Part shown: positions 50,336 through 63,286 of the stretch, piece after piece
Layout: each line of letters begins with the position of its first letter
Position numbering within the stretch: position 1 is the first letter of the stretch
DNA from: Balanoglossus misakiensis
Taxonomy: Eukaryota; Hemichordata
Reading direction: 5' to 3'
Assembly (NCBI GenBank): GCA_040954595.2
Contig: CM082596.2
Location: 7,688,001 to 7,752,000, forward strand
DNA length: 64,000 nt
The notes under the pieces: generated by a model
The model's input: the letters and a program-made list of their open reading frames with translations, nothing else
What the model was told of the DNA's origin: nothing
Database searches by the model: none
Program-made: the position numbers and the translations under genes

Positions 50336-51880
50336 TGGAAACATGTAGGGAAAGGGGGGGAGGGAACTGCGGCTTTGCAGTTGAATATCATATCAATATC
50401 AATATCAATTCCATTTAATATCCTGCCTCCCTGCTGTTAGGTCTAGTCGTCTCTCCCATTGTTATTCTGATTTACGCCATTTATGAAAACAATCGAAATG
50501 ATGGAAGATTAACTTAGATGTGTAATAAACAGCCTGCTTGGAGGCGTCTCTTATGGTTACAGGGTACCGTTGCATTGTATAGGGCATTTGATTTACTGTA
50601 TTTGATTTTTAATCACTTCCCATAAACATTAGTTTATGTTTATGCTAATAGCACCCATGTCGTACTTTTTTATTACACATTGGCTAGTAATTGATTTGTG
50701 GTCATATTTCAACTGGGAAATCCCATGGCAATAAAAGCATTTTAATATCAACTTGCCAACAGCACATCTCGTAAAATTAAAAGTAAAAAAAAAACACATT
50801 GGCGGATTTCTTTTACATGTAATTTTGAAAAAGAGATGGAATCTTATAGACTGGTAACATTGTGCTAGGAAGTCCTTGAAAGCAGTGGGATAAACATGTA
50901 GTTATTGGTTTGAATTTTCTTGAGTTCGCTCACGGTGAAAAAATGTAATAAAATATGGCCTGTTTGGCGATAACTGATTAACCTCTTAGAGTGGTTAAGT
51001 CGCTTTAATGGTATTTAACTTTTGACATTATTAGGGGGCATATTTGCTTATAACATCCGCTCACTTATTTTGGGGTTCGCCCTTTTAAACATTTGCAGAT
51101 TACTGAAAACTAGGAAATCTTTCTATTTTAGGAAATTGCTGATAATAAATTGATTTTCTGTGAATACTCGGCCGGAAAACTGGTTTTGTTTGTTTTCACC
51201 CCATTTTGTCATGGATGGCTCAGCCATATTTGAATGAGCAAACCCCAAAATAAAATAGGTGGGTGTTTTATGCGAAAGTTCATTTATGGATTTCTATACT
51301 AGTATACGGTACAGTGAACTACCAGCTTTTCGAATTGTATGTACGCTTGCTTTTTCATAGACATCACATTACGAGTACCAGAAATCTCATGCTAATATAA
51401 CCCATGATATCCCGATAATATTCAGAGCCCTAGTGCCTATGGACTAATATCTAAGCCAATTTCTCTTTACATTTCACATTAATGCTGTGTGTTTGACTGT
51501 TGTTATTAATGTCAATTAAAAGACACTCCCATGCATTGAGCTTGAACTTTCTTTTCAGAATGCAGCAGTCTGTTTACGTACTGATCATGTACGTAATTTT
51601 CCTGTTCGACCAGGAACCCATTCTACGAAATCGCTTTAAATTTGTTTTCTTTTCGTGAAGATAAGTTTGATTTCCTTGGAATTGCTCGTTCACAGAAGCA
51701 ATTGAGGTAAATTAGGCTCGCTTTAAATATTATATTCGCTCAGCAAACGAATACTGTGTTTTCCAGCGATGAACGTAATCTAGTTAGTCGAAAAAAAACA
51801 CTATGAGCTTAACAGTCTTGGCGCCGAGAAACTCGTTCAATTGTCACTGACATTTTCCGCGTTTAGCTTATTCCCTTCCC
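50336..51880. other. Non-coding stretch, nothing assignable
   Basis: AT-rich sequence with a short ATATCA microsatellite near 50387-50408 and TACATGTA at 50814. No coding signal was seen that would continue a transcript from 50.2 kb. Confidence 0.5.
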
Positions 51881-52150
51881 AGATTATCCAAAGTTCAAAC
51901 GTTACTGGAGAAAAAATCAAGATTTCGCGGGCGGGGCGAACTGAACGAGCTGACGACTCCCTCGCGACCAGATTTTCACCGTACTGCCATTTTAATGAAT
52001 TGAGGGGGTGTCACGTGACCGCGGCTACCCGGAGGCCGGCAGTGTAGTTCTCCCTGTGTGTAATCTTCCAGAATTCACTTTTGCTCGTACCGCCATTACC
52101 GTCCGGCGAACGACCGACGCGAATCCTTCCCAGGGACAGCCGCAAATGCT
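51881..52150. promoter_or_regulatory. CpG island-like patch with palindromic E-box
   Basis: CpG is dense (TTTCGCGGGCGGGGCGAAC near 51923, CCGCGGCTACCCGGAGGCCGG near 52019, CGGCGAACGACCGACGCG near 52104). GTCACGTGAC at 52010-52019 is a perfect 10-bp USF/MITF-class E-box palindrome, and GGGCGGGGC is a GC box. There is no TATA box. It could be a promoter; no convincing exon was identified beside it. Confidence 0.33.
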
Positions 52151-55100
52151 ATTCTTGGAACCAATTCTGATTACCGCTACAATAACACTCTATAATCACG
52201 CATCTTAATACTGCGCGTATAGGTACACGTACTTTATTTGAATACAGATGGTTGATAATTTCAGAGTTTGATTTATTTATGCTAAATCACGGTAAGTGTA
52301 TAATATCATGTAATCATGCCATATCATATAACGCATCACCTGCGAGTATATCGGTCACAAGTAACCCCTTTCTTTAAATGATATTGCGCAAACCTTTTCG
52401 TTTGGGACACTGTCTAAACCGACTTGTAAAATCTTTTCCAAAACAGTCCTTTAAGTAACGTGACACAATTTTGGTACAACTTTCTTGAAACAGGGTTCAA
52501 CCTTGGCAACCAGTGAAATAAAGGTTAACCATTTTATATGTAATCCAGTCGTAACATGTAACGTCAGACTTCCTATATGTTATGCTGGCTGATAGTTTTC
52601 AATTGCACGTACACAAAGCAGAAAAAACGTTGAAAAAACGTCATCAAACTCACTTAGAGATATAACTGAGAATAGTCTTTAAACATTAATTCAATTTGCT
52701 TATTACGTCTTTCTCTGTAAGTGACTATTGACCCAATCAACCGCAACGCAGAATTGAGTCCCCGATGCGCTGGCTCTCGATTCATAGTTAAAAAATAATT
52801 ATCGACACTTTTGCAAGTGCAGTGGTATATGTTTCGAGGAATGGGGTGCCTTTTCTCAATCCTCGCCGTGAGCGATGACCCTGTTGGAATTATCAGCAAA
52901 CATGTGCATAAGCACCGGACCACGAACACGCTATTAGAGCGCATTTTCCGGGCAGGATGTTTCGGGGAAGAACACAAATTAAGGGCAAGCCGCAGCTGAG
53001 CCGGCTAATTCGGGAATTTCTCCGTCGCAAATCCATATCCCGACAGCGAAGTTGGCGTTTCTTTAATGCCAACAACTGCTTGAAATTTCTCGAAAATAAA
53101 GAGAACGCCGGCGTGCAACTGACAGACGATGCGGAATAGTTCTCCCAGAAATCAATTAATAGTGTGCACATGACAGGTTTTCCACTTATTCCACGTACTT
53201 TAGCGGAGGTGCCTGTAATTGCTATAGAATATGTGCCACCGCTGATATAACTAGCATAAATGTCTTCAACAAAAACATAAAGCATACATTATTTAATACA
53301 TAAGTGTATATCTCCAACAACAATAACCTTAGGCTGTTTTCAGTATTTTTGTCACTTTTCCAACTGCATGCGCTTTCTTGTTCAAATCGCCTAAGCACAA
53401 TGAAATGCTCAGTATTTAGCTGATCAACACAAACGAAGTATTGTTATTGTTGGAAATCGAATTTAAGTCCGGACCTGAATTCATTTGCCTACGGTAGTGA
53501 TGGTTTTTACGCTTATTGAGAATACAAGCGGAAAACCCAAATGTTTTGCCTGCGTATAGGGATTAGAACAATTAAACTACAGTTGACACACAGAGCAGAA
53601 TATGCTATTATAGAATACTGGCCATTTCATTTCCCTATTCTTTGTTTGGAATATATTCACGTGCAGAATAGTTTTACGCACAGTTCATGTTTTAGATGAC
53701 AGTGTTGGGCATTTTTCAGTCCCTGGTTCTCGCATCAGTTTTTGTTGACATTGGACGTTCATATGATGGAAAGCTTCAAGTTGTTTTCCATTTATCAAAT
53801 AGATGAATCTGATAAAGATCGAAGGTGCACCTGTCCTGTAGTACCAGGGTACATGTATATGCCTATAAGTCCTTAATTCACATTTATAACTTTAAGTGGT
53901 GCTCATCAAATATCAGGCGTTTTTAATCCCATCATTCAGAATCTTATCATTGTTATATATCTCATTATGCGGTTTTCATTGATTATCTTTTCATCAATAT
54001 ACCAATTTGTATATTCGCTTCCCTTTATGATTATTACCCTCTCAGAGATTTCTACATTTTGCCCTTGAATGGTTAAATGTATCAGTGGGAATGTCAGATT
54101 GAATACTTTTGAATTATACCTCAAAGCTTGGTCTGATGCCTGTTTCCCTTGTGTACCATTAACCCCACTGGACTGAAGAAAATGTAAGGCAGTCTACGGT
54201 ACAAACTGAGCCTCGTTATACCTACCAATAACAGCAAATACGCTTTAGGAGTGGGCTCTTCTTAATGTTCCTACTAAAACTAAATGTCTATGAACGTTAA
54301 CTTTTCCAGGTTTATAAATATTCAAAATAGGGTGGAGAGGACATGAACACTATGCGTGCGCTTGGATATGACCATCGTGTATGTCCATATAGAGTGCGAC
54401 AGCTTCATGTGCCAAAGTAAAGTGAATGATTGTCGACGATAATAAATTGTTAGGAGCAGAAATTGAATGGAGTTTATAAGTGACGAATTTGCTTCAAAGC
54501 CGACGGGTTGCCCGATTGATTTCCCCGCATATGTAACAAAAATAAATGAAACAAATTATGTTTCTATTTTGCGACGTCCCGTGCAATAACATATTCATTG
54601 GTCATTATCTTTGACCAAACGAGATAGTCACCTCTGGCGAGGTCTGTGACAGTGATGAGTTTGCGTATGTCAGTCACCGAAGAGGTGTTTAATTATGACT
54701 ATAAAATATCAATTGGCTGCCTTTTTTCACCCGGGCTCAATAGTGAGACTTTCAAAGTTTAGGAATCCATCTCAAATGGATGAGTAATAATGTGAATTAA
54801 ACCTGTTTTCTTTTGGGGAGCGTGTACTCCTTACCGCATACAATGCTTAATGTTTGATGAGTTTAAGAGAGTATATACTTCAGAGATTGCTGTCTACTTT
54901 GTCCATTGGCGGCACACTTTTTTTTATAACGGACAGGAAATAATCTCTCGGGGTGCTCAATCATTTGACACCTGTCTGTGCTTGTTAATATTTAAAAAAA
55001 AGAAGGAAATGAGTATTTCTTGAGTAGGCAACGGCGGCAATACATCATTTATTTTGCACTGGGTCGACCCGTACTACTTCTTTACGGGATTAAGAGTATT

Positions 55101-56802
55101 TGCACTACTTGTTTACAGCATGATGTAGAGGGTGCTTTCTTTGCGAATTTTTGCGTCTCTTTTCCTCCATGTGTATTTGTCACAAATTTTGAAGGGAACA
55201 GCTAAGATTGGGTACATGTGGGATTCCATGCTAGTGTTCCGACACAACAGGTTCTGTTGGCAAAATCTGCCTGGACATTAGACAAGTCTCAGTCGCAATT
55301 TCGTTTCCGTGTGCTCTACAAAAACCATGCATCCATACTATCACGGCACGTGATTGGACACTCTGTGTCGTTTGACAAGTATACTATATAGTGCTCAAAA
55401 ATGTAATTATTACATCGGATACTTATGTTTTGAAAGTTTTTTTCCTAAGCTGTGTATATTGACTCTACAAATTCAACCTAAACGACATGGTCGAGTAAAC
55501 GGCATGTGAATGTTTAAAACCATTAGAACTGAAAAATCATGTGCTACAAAACCGTCGTGACAGTCGTCAATTAGCTGGCCCAGTACATCTTAACCAAACT
55601 TTAACTGCCATTGAAGTTGTCGAGAAAGAAGTAGCAACAAAAAGCAATTTCGTGTCTAATCCTGTCAAGATCAGATACTGGATAATTTTACTTTAAAACC
55701 TGGATAGTCTACGCTGTTACATAGGTAGCAAACGTGCAGATCGTAATATAGAACATGTTTAGAGTTTATTGTACTATATTTTATTATTTCCTGAGGCACA
55801 CAGACAAAATCCCTTCCATTGGTCGTCTGGAATCGTTTCCTGCAAAGTCGGCTGGCAGCATCAGTGCCGGTCGGCAAATTTGGGACAGAGTCTAGGAACT
55901 GGACGGCGTGTCGATTTTAATATTTCACACTTTGTGACTGAGTGGTGTACAAGAACCATTAAACTCGCATCGTTCAGTCCAGTAGGCTTGCGACGGAAAT
56001 GCAATATAGGTTAATGGGAGTTTGCTGTATGCCGATACAATAACTGCAGTTTCATTCCACGATTTGAATCGTTACTCTTCATGACAGGCGGGGCTTTCTT
56101 GACAGCAAGGGTTTTATATGTACATAATATTTCATCATGATTTAAAACGCAGACTCTTTGTGCAATGGTTCGATGTTAATCCGCTTTCGCATTTAAGTCA
56201 ACAGTTATAAATTACAAAGATTTGACGAAACGGGGAGAATTCGTCCACGATGAATGTAACAGACTCTTTCTTCTCCTAACGGTTTGACAATTTCTGACAG
56301 ACATTCAGAGAAAAAGACAACAGGCACTCAGGTAATTTAGTACACATAAAGGAAAAAACATCTCAATTTGAAAAGTATTAAGAGTTATGGCCGATACAAA
56401 TAAAGGCGATTGGAGAACTTTTGGTCCACTTAGGGTACTAGTTGATGACAACACAACTATTGGTTCATTCATGAACACAATGCCCTTTCGTTCATTTTTC
56501 AATCCGCAGCGGCGCCAAAATGTTGCCTTTTTTCATTTCACTCAATTGCGTCAGTGTATTGCCACATGCATTCTGGTCTTTTACTTATCTTGATGATCCT
56601 CTCCCTTCAAGAGATTACATCACAGCAGTGCTGAGTCAGGTTCTGGGGTGAAGGTACGCTTTTGCGTGACTCAGAACATGATTATCTGCGCTCTTCTAAA
56701 AATTAAGGGCTGCCGAAGAGAGCCTATCCTGTCCATACACAGACATTGGGTTTACTATGAAACAACCACGCATACTTAATTGTTGGATATTCATGGTTCA
56801 AG
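52151..56802. other. Long non-coding stretch
   Basis: No confident gene in 4.6 kb. At 52890-53150 composition is more balanced; frames are open on both strands (60 codons plus, 130 minus), and GTTGGC (53051-53056) and GCCAAC (53068-53073) form an inverted pair. The plus-strand 60-codon frame is basic and lysine/asparagine-rich at its end but unrecognised. A mixed patch at 54480-54730 may be a further regulatory element. Confidence 0.45.
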
Positions 56803-56908
56803 TACAGTGAAACCTGTCATTACGGACACCTCTCTAATCAGGACACCTGTCTGTTAAGGACAGATTTTCTGGTCCCAGAGGTGTCCTTTATAGACAAGAT
56901 TCACCGTA
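56803..56908. mobile_element. Pogo/Tigger-like MITE, 106 bp
   Basis: The left end TACAGTGAAACCTGTC continues to GGACACCTCT. The right end, read inverted, is TACGGTGAATCTTGTC continuing to the same GGACACCTCT. About 32-bp imperfect inverted repeats therefore make up most of the element, with TA at both borders. The CAGTGAAACC start and GGACACCT motif match what is known of pogo/Tigger-type termini in animals. It encodes no protein. Confidence 0.8.
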
Positions 56909-57963
56909 CGTGTATAGATAAACTGGATTTGAATTTAGTGTCTTTCCCAATGTAGAAAAGGCTGGCACAAGACATTCGATAGCTCCTCATCACTTTCTGT
57001 TGCAATACCTCTTTTCCCGCGAAGAGAGTGATACAGCTTTGAACAATGCTTACGGCGTGTAAATCCACTGTTCCGACAGTGTGTAGACACAACAACTTAC
57101 CGAAGCTTTGACTTTCATAAGATAGAAGGAATGTTGCAAAGGAAGGCAGTGTGGGGACGTTCTGTGTGCATTGGCAGTGGTTACTGATAATTGCACGCGA
57201 TTTTCACAGCTATGGTCACTTTGTAACATGTCTAATTTGGCGCTGTCCGGGCAAATTGCCAGAATGCCTCGAACAACGCCCGAGTATTTGCCAGTTTCAT
57301 AATCTGCTTGAATGAGTGAAGCACGCTAAAGACTTCCTTCCGCGTGTTCGTTAAATGGAGTCTTTTCACATCGCGCTTTATCAAGGTGAAGATGTCGCCC
57401 CAATTGTGCACAAAAAGTCTGTTAATTGCAGGCTCGGCACCGGCTTTTAGAGGAATTAAATGCCTACTCATGCTCCAAATGCCCTGCAGAATGGTCACTG
57501 CACCTATTGGAGTCGTGCCACGCGTATTATGGGTGCGCACGTCATTAGTAATTTCAATCATTAAAATTGTACACGTTCATTTTAGACAAATGCGCATTTT
57601 CATTTCCAGGCAGCTCCCTGGGTTCCATTACGGCCGTTCCATCGATCACGTTGTGTCTGCAATGACGGAAGCAGTGGCGTGGCAGACTATGTTATAAATT
57701 CCCAGATGTTCTCTGCCCCTGTTAACTCGACACATCTTTTAATGGACATATCTTTTAGGTTTATGCGATCATTAATACCAGGGTATGCTTCCAAACAGTC
57801 ACCACCTTTCTAAACACAGTAACAAGCGGTGGATGTCTCTGCATGCTCTGAAAACAATCTAAGCCTGCGAATTGTGTATATGAGAGCGTAGACTCTTCTG
57901 TTTAAAGTACCGCATTTAATGTTCACTTTGAGTTGATTTTGTTACAGCACTACTACTATACTG
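56909..57963. other. Non-coding stretch, nothing assignable
   Basis: Overlapping open frames on both strands at 57232-57697 have no family resemblance. No repeats were recognised. Confidence 0.5.
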
Positions 57964-58140
57964 TTGATGATGGTGATTTTGCCGTTGGTGTTGTTCCTGA
58001 TGATGATGGTGGTGGTGGTGACGATGATGATGATGATGACGATGATGATGATGATGATGGTGATGTTGTTGTTGTTGTTGTTGTTCATGATGATGATGAT
58101 GGTGGTGGTGGTGGTGGTGGTGATGATGCTGATGCTGTTG
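57964..58140. repeat. Trinucleotide array of GAT/GGT/GTT units
   Basis: Mixed (GAT)n, (GGT)n and (GTT)n blocks alternate over about 175 bp. In one plus frame it reads as Asp/Gly runs and in others as Met/Val runs; the 71- and 115-codon frames are repeat artefacts. It could be polymorphic in length. Confidence 0.95.
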
Positions 58141-58649
58141 GCCTATGACATTAGTAAACTGTTATTTTCAACAACTACTGGTACATATTTATTACATGAC
58201 AAACTTTTTTTCCTCAATATTCACACAATGTCCAAATGTCTGTTAATCCGCTGTACGTTAGTATATCATTTGTGCACTCAAACTTGCAATTCACAGTGTC
58301 GAAACAATTGACTTCATGGATTCTCTGCCATGTTTGTCTCTGACCTGACCTGACCTGCTATCACCTGTCCTAACCTTGACTTACACTTGAAGGACGTCTT
58401 GTACTGTTTAATATTCAATTGTTTGATTCGCATATTATAAAATGTACTGTATAAGTGCATTCCTCTTCATAGGGGACAATCCTCTTGTCTTATCTGATAT
58501 CAAACAAGCCAGCCAGGCTGTCGTTTTGATTGCTGCCAGATATCCTAGCTGCATCGACGTTATCCATATCACAGCGTAAAAGCAATCGAATATATATTTA
58601 ATCTTATGACAGCGCAATTTCCAATTCATTTCTGTAAATCATTTGTCGA
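58141..58649. other. Non-coding stretch with a (CCTGA)3 run
   Basis: No gene is recognised. TGACCTGACCTGACCTG at 58340-58356 is a short pentanucleotide run. Confidence 0.5.
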
Positions 58650-58875
58650 TATAAATAGATCCCGCGACAGAAGTCAAGCCATTATCTTTAATCACGTTGA
58701 TGTAATCCAACAAATGTTTGTCCATTACTAAATTAATCTTTGCTCAGGCGCTGACAGGATGACGTCGATCCCCGCGTCTGAAGTTCGTACTTGAAACACC
58801 GAAGGTCGCCGAGTTGTCAATGTCTATTTGAGACAAATGGGGATCAGTCCACGCTTTATTAAGTACGACTGGTAA
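58650..58875. promoter_or_regulatory. Candidate cis-regulatory island
   Basis: A 225-bp patch of balanced composition between AT-rich flanks contains several ordered motif words: two TTAATC-type homeodomain sites (TCTTTAATCACG near 58686, AATTAATCTTTG near 58731), GCTGACAGGATGACGTCG (TALE and CRE-like words) and CGAAGGTCGCCGAG. This complexity, with no open frame, suggests constraint at DNA level. It has not been tested by alignment. Confidence 0.33.
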
Positions 58876-61070
58876 GATTTTCGTGCTGAGAGTTAAAAAA
58901 AATCCTGAATTGGGTAACTGATATATGAAATATTAGTTAATATCATGTAATCTCCACCACTCCAGTCGCAAATATTTTGTTGCCAAATTCTTCGTAGTAA
59001 AGCATGATTGGGAAAATGTATCTTAAAGTGTACAGTATCACATGTTATGGTTGTATTCTTACACTACTGAGCTGTTCATTATATATAGCATTTGTCACAT
59101 AATGATTCGCTAAACAGTGGAAGTGAGTAGCCTCCCGTTGAAAATGTTTCTTCCCAGATCATTAGCCTGACACTGTTACCGGTATATCACGTCAATCAGT
59201 TAGTCAGTGTGCCTGTCTGTCTGTCCTTCCGTCCATCTGTCTGCCTATCTGTCTCAGTGTCTGTCTGCCTGTCTCTGTGACTTTGTATTTGTTTAGGAAT
59301 GCATGCATGCGTGTGTATAACGGTATGTATCAAAATTTATTAACTTGTCTCTGTAAGTTCAATAATGGCAACAAGGAAAATGGCCAGAAACACGAAATGC
59401 GGTCATTTATGTGAAGAAAAAACAGTAATCGAACAACTACATCCAGTTGTCTAGATTGCTTGCCTTAATGCACACTCAACCAGTGAGCAAGTACGCGTCG
59501 AGTTGTTAACATGGTGCTTGTCGAAACCACTCCAGCCCCCAGTGGACTTTTACTATAAAGTCGTTCTAAGGTCACATGGCAGTCCTGGGTGTAAGTTGGC
59601 TTTTAATGTCTTCAGATGTCTTCCAAGGCAGCTAATTGAGATAATTACAACGGCACGGAAATCACCCCATTAGTCTAAACGCAAAGTGCTACTGTCGACG
59701 GGTGTTAAAGACAAGCGGTTCAAACCCAAGTAACTTTTAATCGAAAGACTGATTGGAACAGACACATAGACTCTTCCTGTTCCAAATGCAGATTAATATT
59801 TATCTTTCTATTTAGGGTACGTTGTAGTACATGTATAACAAGACTCAATAGACTGTTTTCCGAACTTCGCGAGACCCTGTGAGATTAATTTTTGCATGGC
59901 TATAGACAGGTAATATGGGAGGACATTCATTCTCATGTGACACAGAAAAGCGACACTCAGTCCAATTGTATTAAATGGCAAAAAAATCTATCTGCATTAT
60001 TGTTTTAGCTCTGCTCCTATTTTAGTTTGACAATACATCACTTAATAGCCAGCAAGTCAATACTCCCCAATTAAAAGAAATGGCAATACTTTCAATTTTA
60101 CTGATCATACACCACTTACTGAGCATGTGCAAACCACTGTCTCTGTGACACTGTGTGGAATGACGCGATTGGAAAAGGGATTGGTCTTCAAAAGTCATTA
60201 TTTTGATATCAAACAGTAAACAATTCATATTCCGCCATGCATGATGGCGCAGTCTCTATCTGGAACAACTTTGAACACCAGTTCACATTTCTGTTTTTGC
60301 ATATGAAAGAGGATAAACTTAAACAACTGCCAATTACTACCTTGAAACGAGTCAACAACAGATCGGAAACATTGAACACTGTTTATTATCTAACAAACAC
60401 AAGGTGAAGATTACCGTACATGTATATGGATACCGCAAGACTGCAGTTGATTTGGTATGATGTAAAGAGATTCGGAATATCTACCAAATGTATGGGAAAC
60501 ATCTGGTAGCTTTTGTCTGCACAGCAAGAAAGTGGAATGCAGACTGCAGTATATAGTACATGACTACAGCAGGCCCCGATCAGTCACTGTACCAATATAG
60601 CCAATATTACATCAGAAATTTCCAGGGAGAACTCTGTTCTGGATACAGTGGGGGCGTATGTAAGTAGGGTTACTGGGGGTCTAAGTAGGATCATTTTAAT
60701 CCCCCATTTTTGTCGATGTGAAAGCAACCTTTTGGCAAATTTTGGTGTATCAAAAATTCATAATGAATAATGTTGTCGTAAATATACCGTGTATTAGGAT
60801 AATCTGGGTCTGCCGCACTCTCTTTGTGCTGCAACACGTTCTCATTTTTTTTATTACCACTAGGCTATTTGTCTTCAAAATTCATGATTTTAATAATATC
60901 AAACAATAAATAATTCACCAGTGTTTGGCCGCAGAGTCACATTTTGCGTCCCTTGATTGTGGGCCTACTCATTTCCATATTAGTATTCCCTTTTGCGAAA
61001 CAAACATAGGTTTTTAAGGGGTACTATTATTTTATGTGAACAGGCAAATTACGTGTGGGCATAATAAGAT
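58876..61070. other. Non-coding stretch with a degenerate CTGT array
   Basis: No gene is recognised. Degenerate CTGT/CTGC words fill 59209-59280. A mixed-composition patch at 59630-59760 (CTAATTGAGATAATTACAACGG and CCCATTAGTCTAAACG) may be another homeodomain-rich element. TACATGTA lies at 59828 and 60417. Confidence 0.45.
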
Positions 61071-61075
61071 ATAAA

Positions 61076-61250
61076 GATATAAAAGGCGGGAACGACATCG
61101 TTTCCCGCCATCGACGGTGAACGGTGATTGCCGCGAGTTAATTTGTGGGTCGTTTGCCTCATTACCCCTCGCCAACGAGATTAACGTAACGGTAATCGGA
61201 TTAAAGAGGGCGGTGAATAACATTCTGTTTAGTGCTACAGGCAGTCAACT
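61076..61250 (+). promoter_or_regulatory. TATA box with inverted E2F-site pair, candidate promoter
   Basis: TATAAAA (61078-61084) runs straight into GGCGGGAA (61085-61092), which is mirrored by TTTCCCGCC (61101-61109), two E2F/DP consensus sites facing each other across 8 bp. Downstream, to about 61230, is a CpG-rich tract with AACGTAACGGTAATCGGATTAAAG. TATA plus paired E2F sites is the layout of a cell-cycle-regulated core promoter. If real it should fire to the right, but the following frame (60 codons, 61117-61299) matches no known protein. Confidence 0.35.
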
Positions 61251-63116
61251 CCCGAAGCCACGTGTGACATTTTGGCAAAATGAATCATTAATTTCGTGAA
61301 TTTGAAGGAAAAAAACACCCAGCATATCAACATGACACCAGAATAAAGTTGAATAAAGTTTCTCAACTCATTGTCTCTGTCTTTCCCCTTTCCAATTGAA
61401 ATTAATCCAATAGAAAGTGCTGTTTGATGAAATTTTATACGTATTTTGAGGCACCGTATCCTATGTACGCACATCCTAAACTATTGCAGAACAATAGCAG
61501 AGACGGCTTGTCTACACCTGAGCATGTGACTTCTGAATATTCAAAGGGTGGATGTTGTCCCATCAGTGGCTGCGGGTGTGCATGAGTCCCAAAAGTCAAA
61601 GCGTGCACAAGGTGTAACTGCAACAATGTACATCATTGCGAACAATATGGTCGTTAGTTTGTATTGCGCTGGACAGGATGGCAACAGTGCGTTGTTACTT
61701 TTTACATGTATCACTTTTCTCTGGCGTAACCTTATTGTTTGGCAGCATCTGCCTGGATTGGAACAAAGCAGATGGTGTATTTATTTACTGAAAAATCGCA
61801 CATCTGCAGTCCAAAGGACCTTCCCCCTTTAAGCCAAGTCATGGAATCAGTGGATTTAGTTAAGCAATAACACCTGCCGCAGGTGGGTATACCCTCGATT
61901 TTGGTGCAATTCATTAATAGGCTTGTGCTACATATGGAGCAAATTGTACCCATATACTGTCTACCCAGCATATATTATAGATCCATTTCGATTTGCCTTG
62001 CCCCAACCATGTTAGGAGCAATTTACAATAATTAGAGAGTCTTGAAAAAATGTGGCTTCATGCACAGTGGCCAAAAGGTGGCCAATTATGAAACACAAAC
62101 CACGAACGTTGATTTCTGGTCATTTTTTTCAAACCTGAAGTCAACGCGGTGCCCCTTTAATAACTATCAGTGAGTTTCAACATGTATACAGGGATGTACA
62201 TTGCGTATCATGTTACTATAGCATTCAATGCCCTTGCCAAGAAAACATTCTCGCATTACTGTGTTCTAGTACAGGTGGCATGTAAAAAAAATCGTTAAAT
62301 CCACCATGCTCTATTCAAGATACACTCAAAGGAGAGAACACATTGTTTATATAAGATTCTTTGGTTATCAAGCAAAACACACGCACATTGATAGAGGCTC
62401 ACGTATTCCAGGCAAGATTATAAGTACTGAAGGTATACTTTACATCATGATTGGCAGATATAGACTTTACAATTTCTGAAAGTTTTCCTGCTCAGGCGAG
62501 AAAGTGATAACGATACACCATCATAAAAGTCACACACCAAGTTGAAAAGAAAAAAAATACAGACATCCGATACTACTATCCTAGAAATAAGATGCTCACC
62601 AACCATAATCTGGCAATACAATTTTGAGGTCATTCGAAATCTTCGCGTCTTCGGCACGTGTCAAATTTCAAAGGGTGAGAATTTGCTGTGCTGATCTGGA
62701 TTCAGTGCTTAAGAAATGCTTCTTTTACAAGAGCAAAATGCTCTTCGCGTTTGTGAGATTCTTTAAACACTTGCAATAGATTATTCAAGAAAACATTCAA
62801 ATTTAACATGTTTTTTCTTTTGGAAAACAAGCGAAAAGCTAACTACCCACCTTTAAAAAGTGCATGATAACAAAATAATTTACCAATTGGATATTCGGCA
62901 TTTAAAATGGTTGTCAAATTTTGTCTATTTCATACAAAGGGGAAGTGTTAAGTCACGGTTGATTTGTTGTTTGGAAACTATGATAAATATAATGACATCC
63001 ATTTTAAGTGTAAACGTCAAAGAATAGAAAAGATTAGAGGGACGTCATTGTTTCTTTTAAAAATTAATAGTCCCTGAGGGTCACTTCTAAGGTAAATTAG
63101 AAAATTTAAGCCTCTT
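61251..63116. other. Non-coding stretch, nothing assignable
   Basis: AT-rich sequence with TACATGTA at 61703. Overlapping small frames at 61435-61971 on both strands show no family match. No repeats were recognised. Confidence 0.5.
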
Positions 63117-63286
63117 AAAGGTATACGTTCACCTATGGAAATTTAGCTACAGTTACCATGGTAATTTGAGATCTAGCCAATCACGGATTTTCAGTGGGTG
63201 GCACACGCGAAAATAAAGTGTTCTTTAGAACCCTCAGATACACCATTTCAGCCATATATGGGCGTGGAGGTGACCGTATACCTTTA
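63115..63286. mobile_element. PIF/Harbinger-like MITE, about 166 bp
   Basis: AAAGGTATACGTTCACCT (63117-63134) and its inverse AGGTGACCGTATACCTTT (63268-63285) match at 17 of 18 positions. TTA lies at both borders (63115-63117 and 63284-63286), a 3-bp target duplication typical of PIF/Harbinger elements. The interior is non-coding and carries an X-box-like GTTACCATGGTAAT (63152-63165). It also carries a 17-bp identity (63206-63222) to the inner terminus of the MITE at 1441-1651. Confidence 0.8.

Noticed and set aside
57933-58311. Asp/Gly-rich and Met/Val-rich open frames
   Set aside because: They are produced by a GAT/GGT/GTT trinucleotide array and have no non-repeat coding sequence.
62361-62384. 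Similarity to the mature miR-9 start (TCTTTGGTTATC)
   Set aside because: Only about 12 bases match, and no complementary arm is present at hairpin distance on either side.
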